Shown here piece by piece: positions 22,901-34,917 of a stretch of 64,000 nt of DNA. Source of the stretch: Amaranthus tricolor (lineage: Eukaryota; Streptophyta; Magnoliopsida; Caryophyllales; Amaranthaceae). Position 1 is the stretch's first letter. Each line of letters starts with the position of its first letter. Where the stretch lies: assembly GCF_026212465.1 (NCBI RefSeq), contig NC_080058.1, positions 15,368,537-15,432,536 on the forward strand. Direction: 5' to 3'. The translations under genes were made by a program, and so were the position numbers. A model generated the notes under the pieces. The model worked only from the letters and a program-made list of their open reading frames with translations. It did not search any database and was not told the origin of the DNA.

Positions 22901-24748
22901 CACTAATAAATATAATTTAATTGATACTGTTGCTTGAAATTACTTGTTAAGTTGCGTTTTTACGGTTTTTAAATTGTTTTTGGCACTAGCATCTATTACC
23001 TTTTAGTGCTTTCGACAAGATAATGGTATTGATTGCTGTAACAGACTCAAAATTCTTTATTTTAATCTTCCGATTAATTATTCCGAATTTTCAATTCAAA
23101 TCTCTAATCTTTTGATTATCCATTTCAAACCATTTTTAATTCCTAAACCTTTTCCGATTTTGTAATTTCTTTCAAATATTAAACTTTAAAATTGTATTTT
23201 GTTTAAAATCTTTTTATAAGCACTAAAATATTATTTTATTATTTTATAGTACGAAAAGAGAAATTTTATTATTATATTCAAGGTTTTATAAAACGTTACG
23301 TATTAACTTTCTTCCTTAAACTAACATTACTACTTATTATTTTAACCTTATAATTTTAATTTAATTATTTTATACATAAAAGTGAGTCAAATTTTTATTA
23401 TTAACATTAAGTATAGTTTAAGCAAAATTTTCTAAGTAAACTACATATTTTCATGATCAAATTTATCCATTATTTTATAGTAACTTGTACATACTAGAAC
23501 AAAAATTTGATGAACCAAAATCCTTTCTGTAGTAACCCATGATGTTCATCCCTTACACAAGCTATCACCATTTACTTACACAAGCTAACTTTCTTCTATA
23601 CTCCAAACTCTTACACATTCACTTACACACTCCAACTCTTACATATTCACTTACAAACTCTAAATCACTTACACAAGTTAACCTTCTTCTATACTCCTAA
23701 CACTCTTTTTCATACAATCTAATGAACTACAACGTTGCCCAAACCCATTATAAATACCCCCCTTACCCATGAGATCACTTACACCACCATTATCAATTCT
23801 TTCTTATATTTTCACTTCATTAAAATCGTACTACCTTAATACCTTTATCCTTAATAGAAGAAATTCAAGAAGATGGAGCTTCAAACACTCTTTTTTTTAG
23901 CTTAAATAATCATCATTATGGAGCATTATTGGGTTATTACTTTGGGTACTTAATGTATCATTATTTTTGGAGTTCAGATTTAATTATTTTGGGAGCTTAG
24001 AAGATCATCATTATTTTGGGAGTTTGAATTAATTATCTTTGGAGCATTATTATGTATCTTGGAGGGTCTTATTTCTTATTATTTTCCTAATTAGTACTGA
24101 GTACTAATCCTTGGTGTTAGTATTGTATAACTTTTTACCCTACTCTTTTTGTAAAATTTTACATTATATTTACTTTATTATATGCAAAGTATGAAATATG
24201 CTGATATGTTTAATGAAATTATGATCAAGATTATTTTAAGTATGTGTATGTTTAAAATTTTTTTTAGTATGTTAATTTAATAATCTTTGAACAAATTTAG
24301 GAAGTGGGGTGCAAAATTATATTCTAGTGATATTAAGTATGATTCATGTTATAAACTAGTGCTAGTATGTTTATGAATTATGTGTTACATTAGGAATGTT
24401 ATTATATTTAAGAATTTTTATGCTAGAACTTTATTAATATGTTTATGTTACCTTCAAATTAGTTTATAAGGTAGTAAATTATTTTATGAACTTATTTTTT
24501 CTTATTAAGTATGGTTATATTAAGAATATTGTTATTATACTTTAGTTTGAGATTTAAGTTTATCCTTAAGGTTATAGTGGTTTTCTAAGTTATTGCATAA
24601 AGTAAGTTGTTATGTTAATTATTTAAATCTAGGATTTAGTATGATAAATTAAATTAAGCCGTTCTTTTTATTTGAAAAGGCCCAAAACACTCATAGGTCA
24701 TTCGACCACCATCATATTAAAAAAAAGAGTTTGATTTGCTATTTTAAA
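22901..24748. other. AT-rich CACTA interior, no gene seen
   Basis: The stretch 23520-23830 is C/T-rich with repeated CTTACACAAGC and ACTCTTACA words, followed by TATA-like CATTATAAATACCCC (about 23747-23760). It could be an LTR or promoter remnant starting TGTAGTAACCC near 23528, but no partner LTR or target duplication was found. The rest is low-complexity AT sequence. Confidence 0.4.
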
Positions 24749-24751
24749 TTA

Positions 24752-25044
24752 GGGAAATTTGCAAAGAAACACCTTTTATAATTTTTTTTTTGTAAAAAAA
24801 TACCTTTTAAGAGACTTTTTTTAAAAAAAGACACCTTAAATCAGTTTCCGGTGACTTTTGTCAACTTTCCGGCGTTGACTATGCCAGTCAACGCCGGAAA
24901 GTTGACAAAAGTCACCGGAAACTGATTTAAGGTGTTTTTTTTTTTTTAAAAAGTCTTTTAAAAGGTGTTTTTTTACAAAAAAAATTATAAAAGGTGTTTC
25001 TTTACAAAAAAGGGTTTAAAAAGGTGTTTCTTTGCAAATTTCCC
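24752..25044. mobile_element. Foldback MITE, copy 1 (PIF/Harbinger-like)
   Basis: A 293-bp near-perfect palindrome: GGGAAATTTGCAAAGAAACA at the left and its complement at the right. The centre is a GTTGAC...GTCAAC loop flanked by CCGGCG. Flanks TTA/TTA fit the 3-bp target duplication of PIF/Harbinger elements. Each arm holds three to four degenerate AAGGTGTTTCTTTACAAA units. Confidence 0.8.
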
Positions 25045-25047
25045 TTA

Positions 25048-25516
25048 TTATTATTATTATTAATTTTTTTTAATTTTTTTAAATTTTTTTTTATATAATA
25101 ATAAAAATAAATTTTTTTAAAAAAATAATATTAATAATAAAAATAAAAATAAAAATAAAAACAAAAATTTAAAAAAAAGTTAAAAAAAATTTTAAAAATT
25201 TAATAATAATAAAAAAAATAAAAAGTATAAAAAAATATAAAATAACAATAATAATAATTAAAAATAATAATAATAATAATAAAATTAAAAATAAAAATTA
25301 AATTAAAAAAGTATTTTTTTTAAAAAAAATAAGAATAATAATATTTCTTATTATTATTATTATTATTAATTTTTTTAAATTTTTTTTAACTTTTTTTAAA
25401 ATTTTTGTTTTTATTTTTATTTTTATTTTTATTATTAATATTATTTTTTTTAAAAAAAATTTATTTTTATTATAAATTAAAAAAAAAATTTAAAAAAAAA
25501 TTAATAATAATAATAA
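25048..25516. repeat. AT-only inverted spacer between the two foldback MITEs
   Basis: Almost pure A/T. The left part (about 25100-25210, AAATAAAAATAAAAACAAAA-type) is the inverse of the right part (about 25350-25450, TTTTGTTTTTATTTTTATTT-type). The whole block 24752-25834 therefore reads as one larger palindrome centred near 25290. Confidence 0.75.
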
Positions 25517-25519
25517 TTA

Positions 25520-25834
25520 GGGAAATTTGCAAAGAAACACCTTTTAAAACCCTTTTTTGTAAAGAAACACCTTTTATAATTTTTTTTTGTAAAAAAACAC
25601 CTTTTAAGAGACTTTTTTTTAATAAAAACACCTTAAATCAGTTTCCGGTGACTTTGGTCAACTTTCCGGCGTTGACTAGTCAACGCCGGAAAGTTGACAA
25701 AAGTCACCGGAAACTGATTTAAGGTGTTTTTTTAAAAAAAAGTCTCTTAAAAGGTGCTTTTTTACAAAAGAAATTATAAAAGGTGTTTCTTTACAAAAAA
25801 GTGGTTTTAAAAGGTGTTTCTTTGCAAATTTCCC
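25520..25834. mobile_element. Foldback MITE, copy 2
   Basis: A 315-bp palindrome of the same family as copy 1, with the same ends and CCGGCGTTGAC centre. Flanks TTA (25517-25519) and TTT (25835-25837) differ by one base. Confidence 0.8.
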
Positions 25835-25837
25835 TTT

Positions 25838-27540
25838 AAATTATTACAACTATGTTTGTAATAATAATAAAATAACAATTTAAAAAGATATTTTTGAGAA
25901 ATTTTTGTAAGTTATTAAATGCTGAAGTGCTTTTCTTGAATATATGAGATTTCCTAATAAAAGTAACTTTAATTTTAATCATTATTTAGTACAAAATATT
26001 TTATTTGCTAATTATTTGACCAAAATTTATGTAAAATGATGTAAAAGTATTTTCAGTATACTTCCCGCTCAAACTATGTGTGGAATATGGACTTTGTGAG
26101 ATTACAAGTTTTACTTATTTTATAATTAGAAATATTGAGTTTTGTGAAAATTATAAGTTTGACTTTTTTTAAAACTAGAAATATTGATTTTTGTGAAATT
26201 ATAAGTTTTATTTGTTTTATAACTAGAATGTTAATTTTTGTAAACCTAAGTTTTTTTATTTTTCTAAATTTGAAATATTGATTTTTGGTGAACTTGTAGA
26301 ATTTTGGAAACTTATCCAAATGATGCAATTTTAACTTGAATTTTAATTATAATATTTATTTATTTTTTGAAGAGAATAAAGTTTTATTTATTGTAAAGTT
26401 GGAAATATTGATTTTGGAAACTTATTTAAAGAGAAATAGATTTTAGTAGCTACTTGTAGAAAATATTAATTTGGAGACTATTTATAGAATATTAAGTTAT
26501 TAGTGTGAATTTAGCGAACTATTAAAAATAAAGTTATAAATAAAATATAATGTGCAAAAATTAATAAGGAATGTATAAAGACATAAAGGTTAATTTTACA
26601 TTATGATTAAGAATTTTATTAAATAAAAGAGGTTATCACCTAAGTTGATGAAAGTCAAAGTCAAAGTCAAATTGTGGTGATAAACATGTGATGTAATTGT
26701 ATGAATGAATATTGATTGAATGACCCTGATAGTAAGGTAATGTCGAACCATGGACCGGCATGTAAAATCCCGGCGCCTGTGTTGGCCGGCACGTAAAATG
26801 CGGTAAGACAGGGGTTAGCTACCTATCCTATAGAGCTCGAGCATAAATTGTATTGGAGGGGTGACGACTCCCACCACAGCTAGGGTTTAGGACTCCGGTC
26901 TTCACCTAACCATACCTTACATATATCAGGCGTCATATTAATGTGCTTGTTGATCAGTGATAAACTTGATTAGTTATGATGCATGGTACGGTTATGAGTA
27001 TTAACCAAATGAAGTTACTTAAGTGTTAAGATTACCGAATTGTATTAGTGGCAGTAACGTAATTCTGTCAGGATCGAGAATGGTATCTTAATGACTTAAA
27101 AGTATGGAACAGAAAAAGATTATGGTAAAAGTATACGGAGGTGTCAATTAATTTAAGTTCGTACTTAAATTATTATTTTGTATATGTAGCGTATTATTAC
27201 CGTATTTTAGCTGGATAAGAAGTTGTGCTCGGCGTTAAGCGCTGACCGATTCAATCGGCTGTCATCCGTATCATGGATGGCAGCATTTTGCAGGATTTAC
27301 TTCAGGTTCCGATCCAGGCCACAACAATTACTATTTATCGAGAACTTAGCTGTTTTTTGTATCTTTATTGATGACTTGATGATGATGTATTTTTTTTTTG
27401 AGCAAACAATATTTCTTATTAGATGTATTATTTTACTTTTGTTTTAAATAATTTCAGCTTTATGATTTAAAGTTTTTAACAGTTCGGCATTTTGAGACTT
27501 CCGCAATATTTTTGTATTAAACATTATTATTAAATGTTAA
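25838..27540. other. AT-rich CACTA interior with an LTR-like GC island
   Basis: 25838-26690 is AT-rich with short repeated words (GAAATATTGATTTT, several times between 26120 and 26420) and no gene. 26700-26930 is GC-richer (ACCGGCATGTAAAATCCCGG, GGCCGGCACGTAAAATGCGG) and resembles a decayed gypsy LTR. No pairing or target duplication was found. Confidence 0.4.
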
Positions 27541-27552
27541 TTATGTATCAAG

Positions 27553-27870
27553 ATTGTCGCTCCTGTTACTATTGCGGCTACTACACTCGCAAATTTATGG
27601 ACAATCTCTTACAAGCCTTGAAGAATGTTGGAGTCGAAAATATTGATGCGGTACGTATACATGTTACGTTCTTAAATTATAATATTATATATATTTAATA
27701 TTGTGTAAAATCTAACGTATGTATTATATAAAGTTTATTTTTTAATTATTTTATATAATATTTAGATTTTATACGACACTCTAAGACAAACACGTACTTT
27801 GACAAAAGAGGAAATGCGTGAACTGAAGAATAAGGTGGCCGTGTATGTAACTAATTTATGTGTTTGGTAG
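27553..27870 (+). pseudogene. Ulp1-like (C48) cysteine protease fragment in the CACTA element
   Basis: Two exon-like blocks: 27553-27650 (a CGYYTRKFMDN core followed by LLQALKNVGVENIDA) and about 27767-27870 (ILYDTLRQTRTLTKEEMREL, then a K-V-A-V-Y-V end), separated by a GT-AG-like intron. This matches the C-terminal end of plant SUMO-protease-like genes, where D-C-G-Y-Y holds the catalytic cysteine. Here the residue before that cysteine is Tyr rather than Asp. The His/Asp catalytic part upstream was not seen. Ulp1-like genes are known passengers of MULE and CACTA elements. It is probably not functional. Confidence 0.55.
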
Positions 27871-27974
27871 TGTACGTAATTAGTTTAGATTTTTGATTTT
27901 TGTATACATGTTATATATTTAATATAAATTATTTTTAGATTTTAATATATTTATACTTTCACCATTTTGTAATG

Positions 27975-28105
<131 letters not shown>

Positions 28106-28224
28106 TATTATAATGCTTCGAGTGTATATAAATCGCTGAATTTATGGAATTATTTGGTGATTTCAATTCTGTATATAATAATATTTATAAATGAATATAA
28201 TAAATAAAACGAAAGAAAAAAAAC

Positions 28225-28350
28225 TATATGCTGCAGTTCTTGGAGAACCGCAACATATAATGTATTTTTCTTCTGCGGTTTTGAACCGCAGCATTTAAAA
28301 TAGCCCATCTGCTGCTATCACTAATGCTGGGGGTCAAAACCGCAGCATAT
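28225..28350. repeat. 3' subterminal hairpin repeats of the CACTA element
   Basis: An inverted pair at 28225-28259 (TATATGCTGC...GCAACATATA), a short one at 28273-28290 (TGCGGTTTTGAACCGCA) and a single CCGCAGCATATG near 28340-28351. They correspond to the 5' subterminal motifs. Confidence 0.8.
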
Positions 28351-28393
28351 GGTGGCCAAAAAACCACAGAAAATAAGGTTTTTACCACTAGTG

Positions 28394-28970
28394 ACCATAC
28401 CAATAAGAATTCCACCCAAGACCACAGCAGCAGCAACAACAACAACATAATCATGGTGCTAACCCGAGTTTTAGCATGACCACTTAATACATGTTAAGGG
28501 TATTGACTCAAAGTTTTTCAACAAGGCAAACTCAGATTATTCAGAATCATGAGGAAACAAGGTCAAGCATTAAAAATATTGAAAGGCAAATAGGCCAAAT
28601 CTCTGGAGCAGTTAGTAAGTTAGAAGCCAAGGAGTCTGATCGGTTGCCATCACAAACTGAGCCAAACTCTCGCCCCAATGTGAGTGCCATTACCCTTAGG
28701 AGTGGTAAGGAGTTAGTAATTAAGAAAAAACCCTTGGTGAGTAAGAAGAAGATTGAAGAGGAAGTTGTAGTTGAAGAGCCACAAGAAAAGGAGAAGAACA
28801 AGAGACATTAACATCAAAACCATCAATTCCATACGAGCCAATTGCACCATTTCCAAAAGCATTAAAAGGAGGACAAAAATATGACAATAACAAGGATATT
28901 TATGATGTCTTCCGGAAATGTGAAATGAACATTCCACTTTTAGATGCTTTGAATAAAGAGGAAGCAAAGG
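28394..28970 (+). pseudogene. Athila gag, C-terminal part
   Basis: It resumes the interrupted gag frame with a Q-run and HNHGANPSFSM, then SSIKNIERQIGQISGAVSKL and SAITLRSGKEL, both typical of the Athila gag/protease linker. Stops occur at 28404-28406 and near 28487, and a frameshift or stop near 28810. A further typical block (IYDVFRKCEMNIPLLDAL) lies at 28898-28955. Confidence 0.8.
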
Positions 28971-29723
28971 TTGAAAAGAATACAAAAAGTAGAGGTGAGC
29001 GAGCATGTCTCTGCCCTATTTCAACAAAAACTTCCTCCAAATTATGGAGATCCAGGTATGTTTACTATTCCATGTGTCATTGGTGATATTACATTTCAAA
29101 AAGCCATGTTAGACTTAGGTTCTTCAATTAACATCATTCCATACTCATTGTATAAATCTTTAAAATTGGGTACTTTAATTGAAACTAGAGTAGTAATACA
29201 ACTAGCAGATCGTTCAAATGCATATCCAAAGGGCGTAGTGGGAGATGTTCTAGTTAGACCTAATATTTCCTGCAGATTTCTATTTTTAGAAATGGAACAT
29301 GATAAACATGTGACACCTATCTTGCTAGGTCGCCCTTTTATGAAAACTGCAAAAACTAAAATTGATGTACATATTGGGTTACTCACAATGGAATTTGATG
29401 GTTCTCAAGTAGAATTTAACATTTATGATTCATTGAAGTATCCTACTGAAAATTTCACTTGTTATTCAGTTGTTATGATTGATGATATGACTCAAGATTT
29501 ATTCGACATCGAAAATTATGATAAATTGAGAGTTGTAATTGAAAATGATCTTGATAAAATGAATGAAGAATATGTCATAAGCACTGAAATTGAGGAAGTA
29601 ATCCGGGATTTGAATGAAAATGAATTAATTGGTTCTTTTGACAATAAACTAATATCACTAACCATCCTGAAAGAAAAAGATGTGCCATTTGTTTTGCAGG
29701 CAACAAAATCAGAGCTTAAATAA
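28971..29723 (+). pseudogene. Athila protease region
   Basis: The 250-codon open frame carries an aspartic protease: MLDLGSSINIIPYSLYKSLK has the D-L-G active-site variant used by Athila elements, and ILLGRPFM is the second conserved loop. The longer acidic tail leads towards RT. A TAA at 29721-29723 cuts it from the RT domain. The intact motif does not make it functional, as gag upstream and RT downstream are both broken. Confidence 0.85.
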
Positions 29724-31240
29724 CTTCCTGAGCATTTGAAGTATTTCTTGGAGAAAATGAAACATTTTCCGTGATTATTTCCAATAAGTTAAATGATGAA
29801 CAAGAAGAATAGTTTATTGCAGTTCTGAAAGCACACAAGGATGCAATCGGTTGGACTATTGCTGACATCATAGGCATCAGTCCAACCACTTGCATGCATA
29901 AAATTCTATTAGAGGAAGGTGCAAGGCCCATAAGGCAACCACAAAGAAGGTTGAATCCACCAATGATAGGTAGTAAAAACATAAATTTTGAAGTTGTTAC
30001 AAGCAGGTATTTTATTTCCAATTTCTGGCAGTAAGTGGGTGAGCGCAAGTTAAGTGGTTCTAAAGAAATCAAAAGTCACAGTGGTAAGAAATAGTAATGG
30101 TGAATTGGTACCTACCCCAGTGCAAAATGATTGGCGAGTATGTATAGATTATCGTCGTTTGAATGTCGTAACTAGGAAAGATCACTTTCCTTTACCCTTC
30201 ATTGACCAAATGTTAGAAAGGCTCGCCAAACATGAATTTCATTGCTTTTTAGATGGGTATTATGGGTATCTACAAGTGCCAATTTCACCTGAAGATATTG
30301 AGAAAAACACCTTACATACCCTTTTGGCACATATGCGTATAGGCGTATGTCGTTTGGACTATGTAGTGCACCCGCTACATTCCAACGGTGTATGATGAGT
30401 ATTTTCTTTGAATTTTTAGAAAATTTTCTTGAAGTTTTCATGGATGATTTCACAATCCATGGAGACACTTTTGATCAATGTTTGGAAAATTTAAAACATG
30501 TACTTCAAAGATGTATTGAAACAAACTTAGTTCTAAATTCAGAAAAATGCCACTTCATGGTTGAGCAGGGCATTATTTTAGGTCATGTGATTTCTAGGCG
30601 GGGAATCGAGGTAGATAAAGCAAAAGCCAATGTTATACAATCACTACCCTACCCCAAAACTATGAGAGAAGTGTGTTCCGTTTTAGGACACGCCGAATTT
30701 TATAGAAGGTTTATCAAAGAGTTTTCCAAAATAATTGTTTGTCTTTGCAGGTTGTTACAAAAAGATATGGAATTCAATTTCAATGAGGAATGCAAAAAGG
30801 GATTTGATGAGCTCAAGAAGAGTTTAGTTTCAGCTCCTATAATCCAACCACCCAATTGGTCTCTACCTTTTGAAATTATGTGCGATGCTAGTGACTACGC
30901 CATTGGTGCAGTCCTTGGTCAAAGGGTGGGTCGAAATTCTTATGCAATCTACTACGTGTCAATAACTTTACATGAAGCACAAAAGAATTATGCAACAACA
31001 GAAAAAGAATTATTGGAAGTAGTATTTTCATTAGAGAAATTTCAATCATATTTGCTAAGTACAAAGGTTGTAGTTTATACTGATCATACGGCTATACGCC
31101 ATTTGATGATAAAAAAGAAGCCAAACCAAGATTGATTAGATGGATTTTGCTTCTAAGTGAATTTGACCTAGAAGTAAAGGACAAAAAAGGGTCGAAAAAC
31201 TTAGTTGCAGATCATTTAAGTAGGATTGTAAAAAGTACAA
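29724..31240 (+). pseudogene. Athila reverse transcriptase-RNase H
   Basis: Segments in shifting frames: LNDEQEEQ-type leader near 29795, WRVCIDYRRLN and DHFPLPFIDQMLERLA (30135-30220), FGLCSAPATFQRCMMSIF (30350-30408) and VFMDDF, the catalytic FMDD box (about 30435). Then follow GHVISRRGIEVDKAKANVI, CDASDYAIGAVLGQ, TTEKELLEVVFSLEKF and [11 protein letters not shown] of RNase H, and the closing VADHLSRI. There are frameshifts near 30000-30055, 30310-30350 and 31125, with stops in between. Confidence 0.85.
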
Positions 31241-32622
31241 CCTTTGAATCAAGCAATGATGTATATAGGAATGAGTCTATAAAAGAGGAATTTCCAGAGG
31301 AACATCTGTTTACGATAAAAATAGACCAACCATGGTATGCTCATATTATCAACTATATTGTCATGAATAAATTTCCTCCGGAGTTTAATAAGTATCAAAA
31401 AGACAAGTTGAAGAGTGATTCTAAGTATTATGTATGGGATGATTCGTATTTGTGGAAATTTTGTGCATATCAAGTCTTGAGAAGACGTATTCCAAGCAAT
31501 GAGGTGGTGTCTATTCTCACCTATTTCCATACATACGCTTGCGGAGGTCATATCGGGACAAAAAGAACCGCTAGAAAAGTTTTGGAATGTGGATTCTATT
31601 GGCCCACAATTCATAGGGATGCTTATTTATTTTGCAAAACTTGTGATCAATGTCAAAGAGTGGGGAATATTTCCCAAAGGAATGAAATGCCTCAAAATAT
31701 GATTATGTTTTGTGAAATTTATGACGTATGGGGCATGGATTTCATAGGACCTTTTCCCAACTCATTTGTTTTTTCATATATTCTGTTAGCAGTTGATTAT
31801 GTCTCTAAATAGGTGGATGCTAAGGCCACGCGAAGTGATGATGCCAAAGTTGTAGCCGGTTTTTTCAAGGCCGAATCTTATCTAGATTTGGAATTCCAAG
31901 GGCTGTGATAAGTGATAAGGGCACACACTTCTGCAATAAGACAATAGGTGCATTATTAAGGAAATACAATGTGACTCACAAAACATCAACCACATACCAT
32001 CCACAAACGAATGGTCAAGCGGAGATTTCAAACCGAGAAATCAAATCAATACTTGAAAAAATAGTGAATCCAAATAGGAAGGATTGGTCTCTTAGGTTAG
32101 ATGATGCTTTGTGGGCATATTACACCGCATATAAAACACCCATTGCAATGTCCCCATATCGCGTTGTGTTTGGAAAACCATGTCATTTGCCGGTTGAACT
32201 TGAGCACAAGGCATTTTAGGCCATCAAAAGTTTTAATTTGAATACTAATGAATCTGGTTTGCAAGGGAAATTGCAGTTGCAGGAGCTTGAGGAGATAAGG
32301 AATGAAACCTACGAGAAAGCAGCTTTATACAAGGCTAAAACAAAAGCATGGCATGATCAAATGATAAGTAGAAAAAGCTTCGAGGTCTATCAAAAAGTTC
32401 TTTTGTACCAATCATACCTAAGGCTATTTCCAGGTAAATTACGGTCTCGATGGATTGGACCATTTGTTATTTTGAAAATATTTCCTCATGGAGCATATGA
32501 AATTCAAAGTGAAGATACTTTGAAAATTTTCAAAGTAAATGGGCAAAGATTGAAACCTTACTTTGAAAATTTTCAAAAGAAAAATGAAATTGATGAAAAG
32601 TTGGATGATGCGGTGCACTGAG
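31241..32622 (+). pseudogene. Athila integrase
   Basis: The HHCC region ([20 protein letters not shown]..., CKTCDQCQR; 31525-31665) and the DDE core are visible: WGMDFIGPF, then [11 protein letters not shown] after a frameshift, and [20 protein letters not shown]-terminal [13 protein letters not shown]...[11 protein letters not shown] block ends at 32622. TAG at 31810, a frameshift near 31890 and TAG at 32217-32219 break the ORF. All catalytic residues remain readable, so the decay is moderate. Confidence 0.87.
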
Positions 32623-33418
32623 TCACCAAAAGCACTACGTCGTGCCAACGACATTAAATAAATGGAAAATTTTTGATGTAAATAGTTATTTTGGTAAAAC
32701 TTGGAGGTTATGCATTTTGAAAAATGTTTCTGGAAGATTAGAAAATTTTTTGTCATGGGTCGTACTAAAGCTCACAGCTCGCGAATTTGTAAAAGAAAAG
32801 TTTTTGGAATTTTGGAAAAAATAGGTCGCGACCCACACACAAACTCGCGGCTCGCGATTGGAACCAGAAAGTCTCTGGAATTTTTGAAAAATTTTTCGCG
32901 CTTCGCGACTTTGCTCGCGGCTCGCGAGTCTTTGCGCAGAAATTTCTGGTTTAAATTCTGTACTGCAGTTTTTCATTTTACAAAACTCCATTCGAATTCC
33001 TCACATCCTCTTCACTCTTTTTCTCTCCAAATCTAACCCTAATCTACTCAAATTTCTCACCAAGTTTCACTTAAATCTTTTGAATTCCTAAACTAAACCA
33101 CAATTCTTGTTCTTTAAAAGTGAAAATTTTGATTTCAAAAACCCTAAAATTTGGGGATTTCAAAAATTCTTCAATTTGAAAAGAAATGAGTTGCAAGCAA
33201 GGTTAAAGGGAACATTTTGAAATCTCAAGCATCATTTTCATTGATCAAATCTAAATAATAGGTAAAATTTTGAAATTTGTCTTTTCAAATTGATGCTTTT
33301 GAGCCATTTCCTTTACATTTTGTGTTTAAAGTTGCTTGTATCTACTTGGAAATTATTGGTTAATTGTGGTTTAGCTGTTTAGATTAGATTAATTCTTGGT
33401 TATAAGATTGTTCAACAC
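32623..33418 (+). other. Athila spacer between integrase and env-like ORF
   Basis: Non-coding, with recurring GCTCGCGGCTCGCGA words (32780-32930) and a C/T-rich leader (32990-33060). Possible donor and acceptor sites exist but are not decisive. Spacers of this kind are normal between pol and the env-like ORF. Confidence 0.6.
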
Positions 33419-33901
33419 TTGAATGAAAAGAAAAGAAAAAGAAAGATGTACAAAAGATCAAAAACATCAAGAGCAAGTTCGAGTGGTGAGGGGTCAAGTA
33501 GACCACGAAGAAGGGAGCGAGTTGTTAGACAACTAGAACCCGTACCTGAGTTAGAACATAAGGAAGAACCAATATTTCAATTAGGATATATGGGACTACA
33601 AAACTTAGATGAGAGTGAACAAGAAAGATGGAGAAACCTTGTCCAACCGGGAAGGTTAATTCAAAGCACTAGCTTTTGTGACCTTCAAACATTAAGGAAC
33701 ATTGGTTTAGAAGAATCAGTGAGAATCCTAATGCGAAAAATAGGATTAGAAGGATTCTTAGAGAGAAATGCACCAACCTATGCAAGAATGACTTTAAAAT
33801 TCTTAGCCACTTTCAGAAAAGGAAGAGACAATATAACAAGAGAAGAGGCTATACTTTTGTATGATAGATTTAGCTCACCTTTATCTGAGAATAACTTTTA
33901 G
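33419..33901 (+). pseudogene. Athila envelope-like ORF, 5' end only
   Basis: 160 codons: a basic S/R-rich N-terminus, then RNLVQPGRLIQSTSFCDLQT, followed by NIGLEESVR and R-K-I-G-L-E-G-F-L and a YARMTLKFLATF helix. This is the start of the Athila ORF after pol. Full-length versions are several hundred residues longer. The ORF stops exactly where copia RT sequence begins, so it is truncated by a rearrangement. No membrane segment is visible. Confidence 0.7.
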
Positions 33902-33905
33902 TGAG

Positions 33906-34890
33906 GTAAAATTGATAACACAATTTTTATTAAAACTAAAGGTATAGATATTCTTATTGTTCAAGTATATGTTGATGATATTTTGTTCGGAGCTACTAAT
34001 GATTCTCTATGCAAGGAATTTTCTAAGATAATGTGCAAAGAGTTTGAAATGATCGAGTAAGATGGGAGACTTAATATTCTTTCTTGTACTTCAAATAAAG
34101 AAAAATAAGTATGGTATATTTATTTGTCAACGTTTGTATGTAAAAGATCTTCTAAAAAAATATAATATGGACCAGTGCAAAAGTGCAAATACTCTTATGA
34201 GTGTTACAATTAGCCTAGATAAGGATCTTAGTGATAAGATCAAGTTATTATTATATAAAACTACTAGTCGTCCAGATATTATATTTAATGTTTTCTTATG
34301 TGCACGTTTTCAAGTTAACCTACAAGAATCTTATTTAAAAGTAGTTAAAAGAATCTTTAGATATCTGCATGGGACTAAAGACTTTTGGTTTATGGTACCT
34401 TAGAAGTAGCAATTTTGTTTGGTTGATTTTTTGGAGGTGGATTATGCAGGATATAAAGTTGATAGAAAAATCACATTAGGATCGTGTCAATTTTTGGGAT
34501 CATCTTTGATCTCATGGCATTCAAAGAAATAAAACTCAGTGGCTTTATCAACAATTGAAGCCGAGTACATTGTAGTTGGTGCGTGTTGCTCACAAATATT
34601 GTGGATTGCATAATAACTTAGAGACCTTGAAATTAATCTCAAGGGAAAACCAATTAAGTGTGAAAACACAAGTGCAATATGTATTACAAAGAATACAGTA
34701 CAACAGTCATGTACAAAGGATATTGAGGCACACCATCATTTCATACGTGATGATCATGTGGAAAAAGGTAATGTAACTATATCTTTTGTTGCTACGGATA
34801 AACAACTAGCTAATATTTTTTACAAAACCTTTTGAGTCCTGATCGTTTTGACTATATACATATAGAGCTTGGTATGTTGAATGATATTGC
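33906..34890 (+). pseudogene. Ty1/copia RT-RNase H fragment
   Basis: A 5'-truncated copia pol remnant joined to the end of Athila. It has IDILIVQVYVDDILFGATND (YVDD intact), MGDLIFFLVLQIK, SRPDIIFNVFLCARFQ, RIFRYLHGTKDF, then RNase H pieces in changing frames and ANIFYKTF near 34820. Several stops and frameshifts. Wording is close to but clearly diverged from the Sirevirus at 16661-18274, and on the opposite strand. Confidence 0.85.
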
Positions 34891-34905
34891 ATGAACTTAG
34901 GATGA

Positions 34906-34917
34906 GTATAGGGGGAG
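34906..34917 (+). promoter_or_regulatory. Polypurine tract of the copia fragment
   Basis: TATAGGGGGAG lies directly after the pol remnant and before TGATTATAT, a plausible 3' LTR start at 34918. The LTR's far end was not found. Confidence 0.5.

Noticed and set aside
25048..25516. CRISPR-like or satellite array
   Set aside because: The repeats are A/T low-complexity without fixed spacers, and the context is plant nuclear DNA.
23528..27400. Solo LTR starting TGTAGTAACCC
   Set aside because: No 3' end with matching 5-bp flank could be found; kept only as a comment in the region notes.
28713..29006. Minus-strand leucine-rich 97-codon frame
   Set aside because: Shadow of Athila gag/protease on the other strand.
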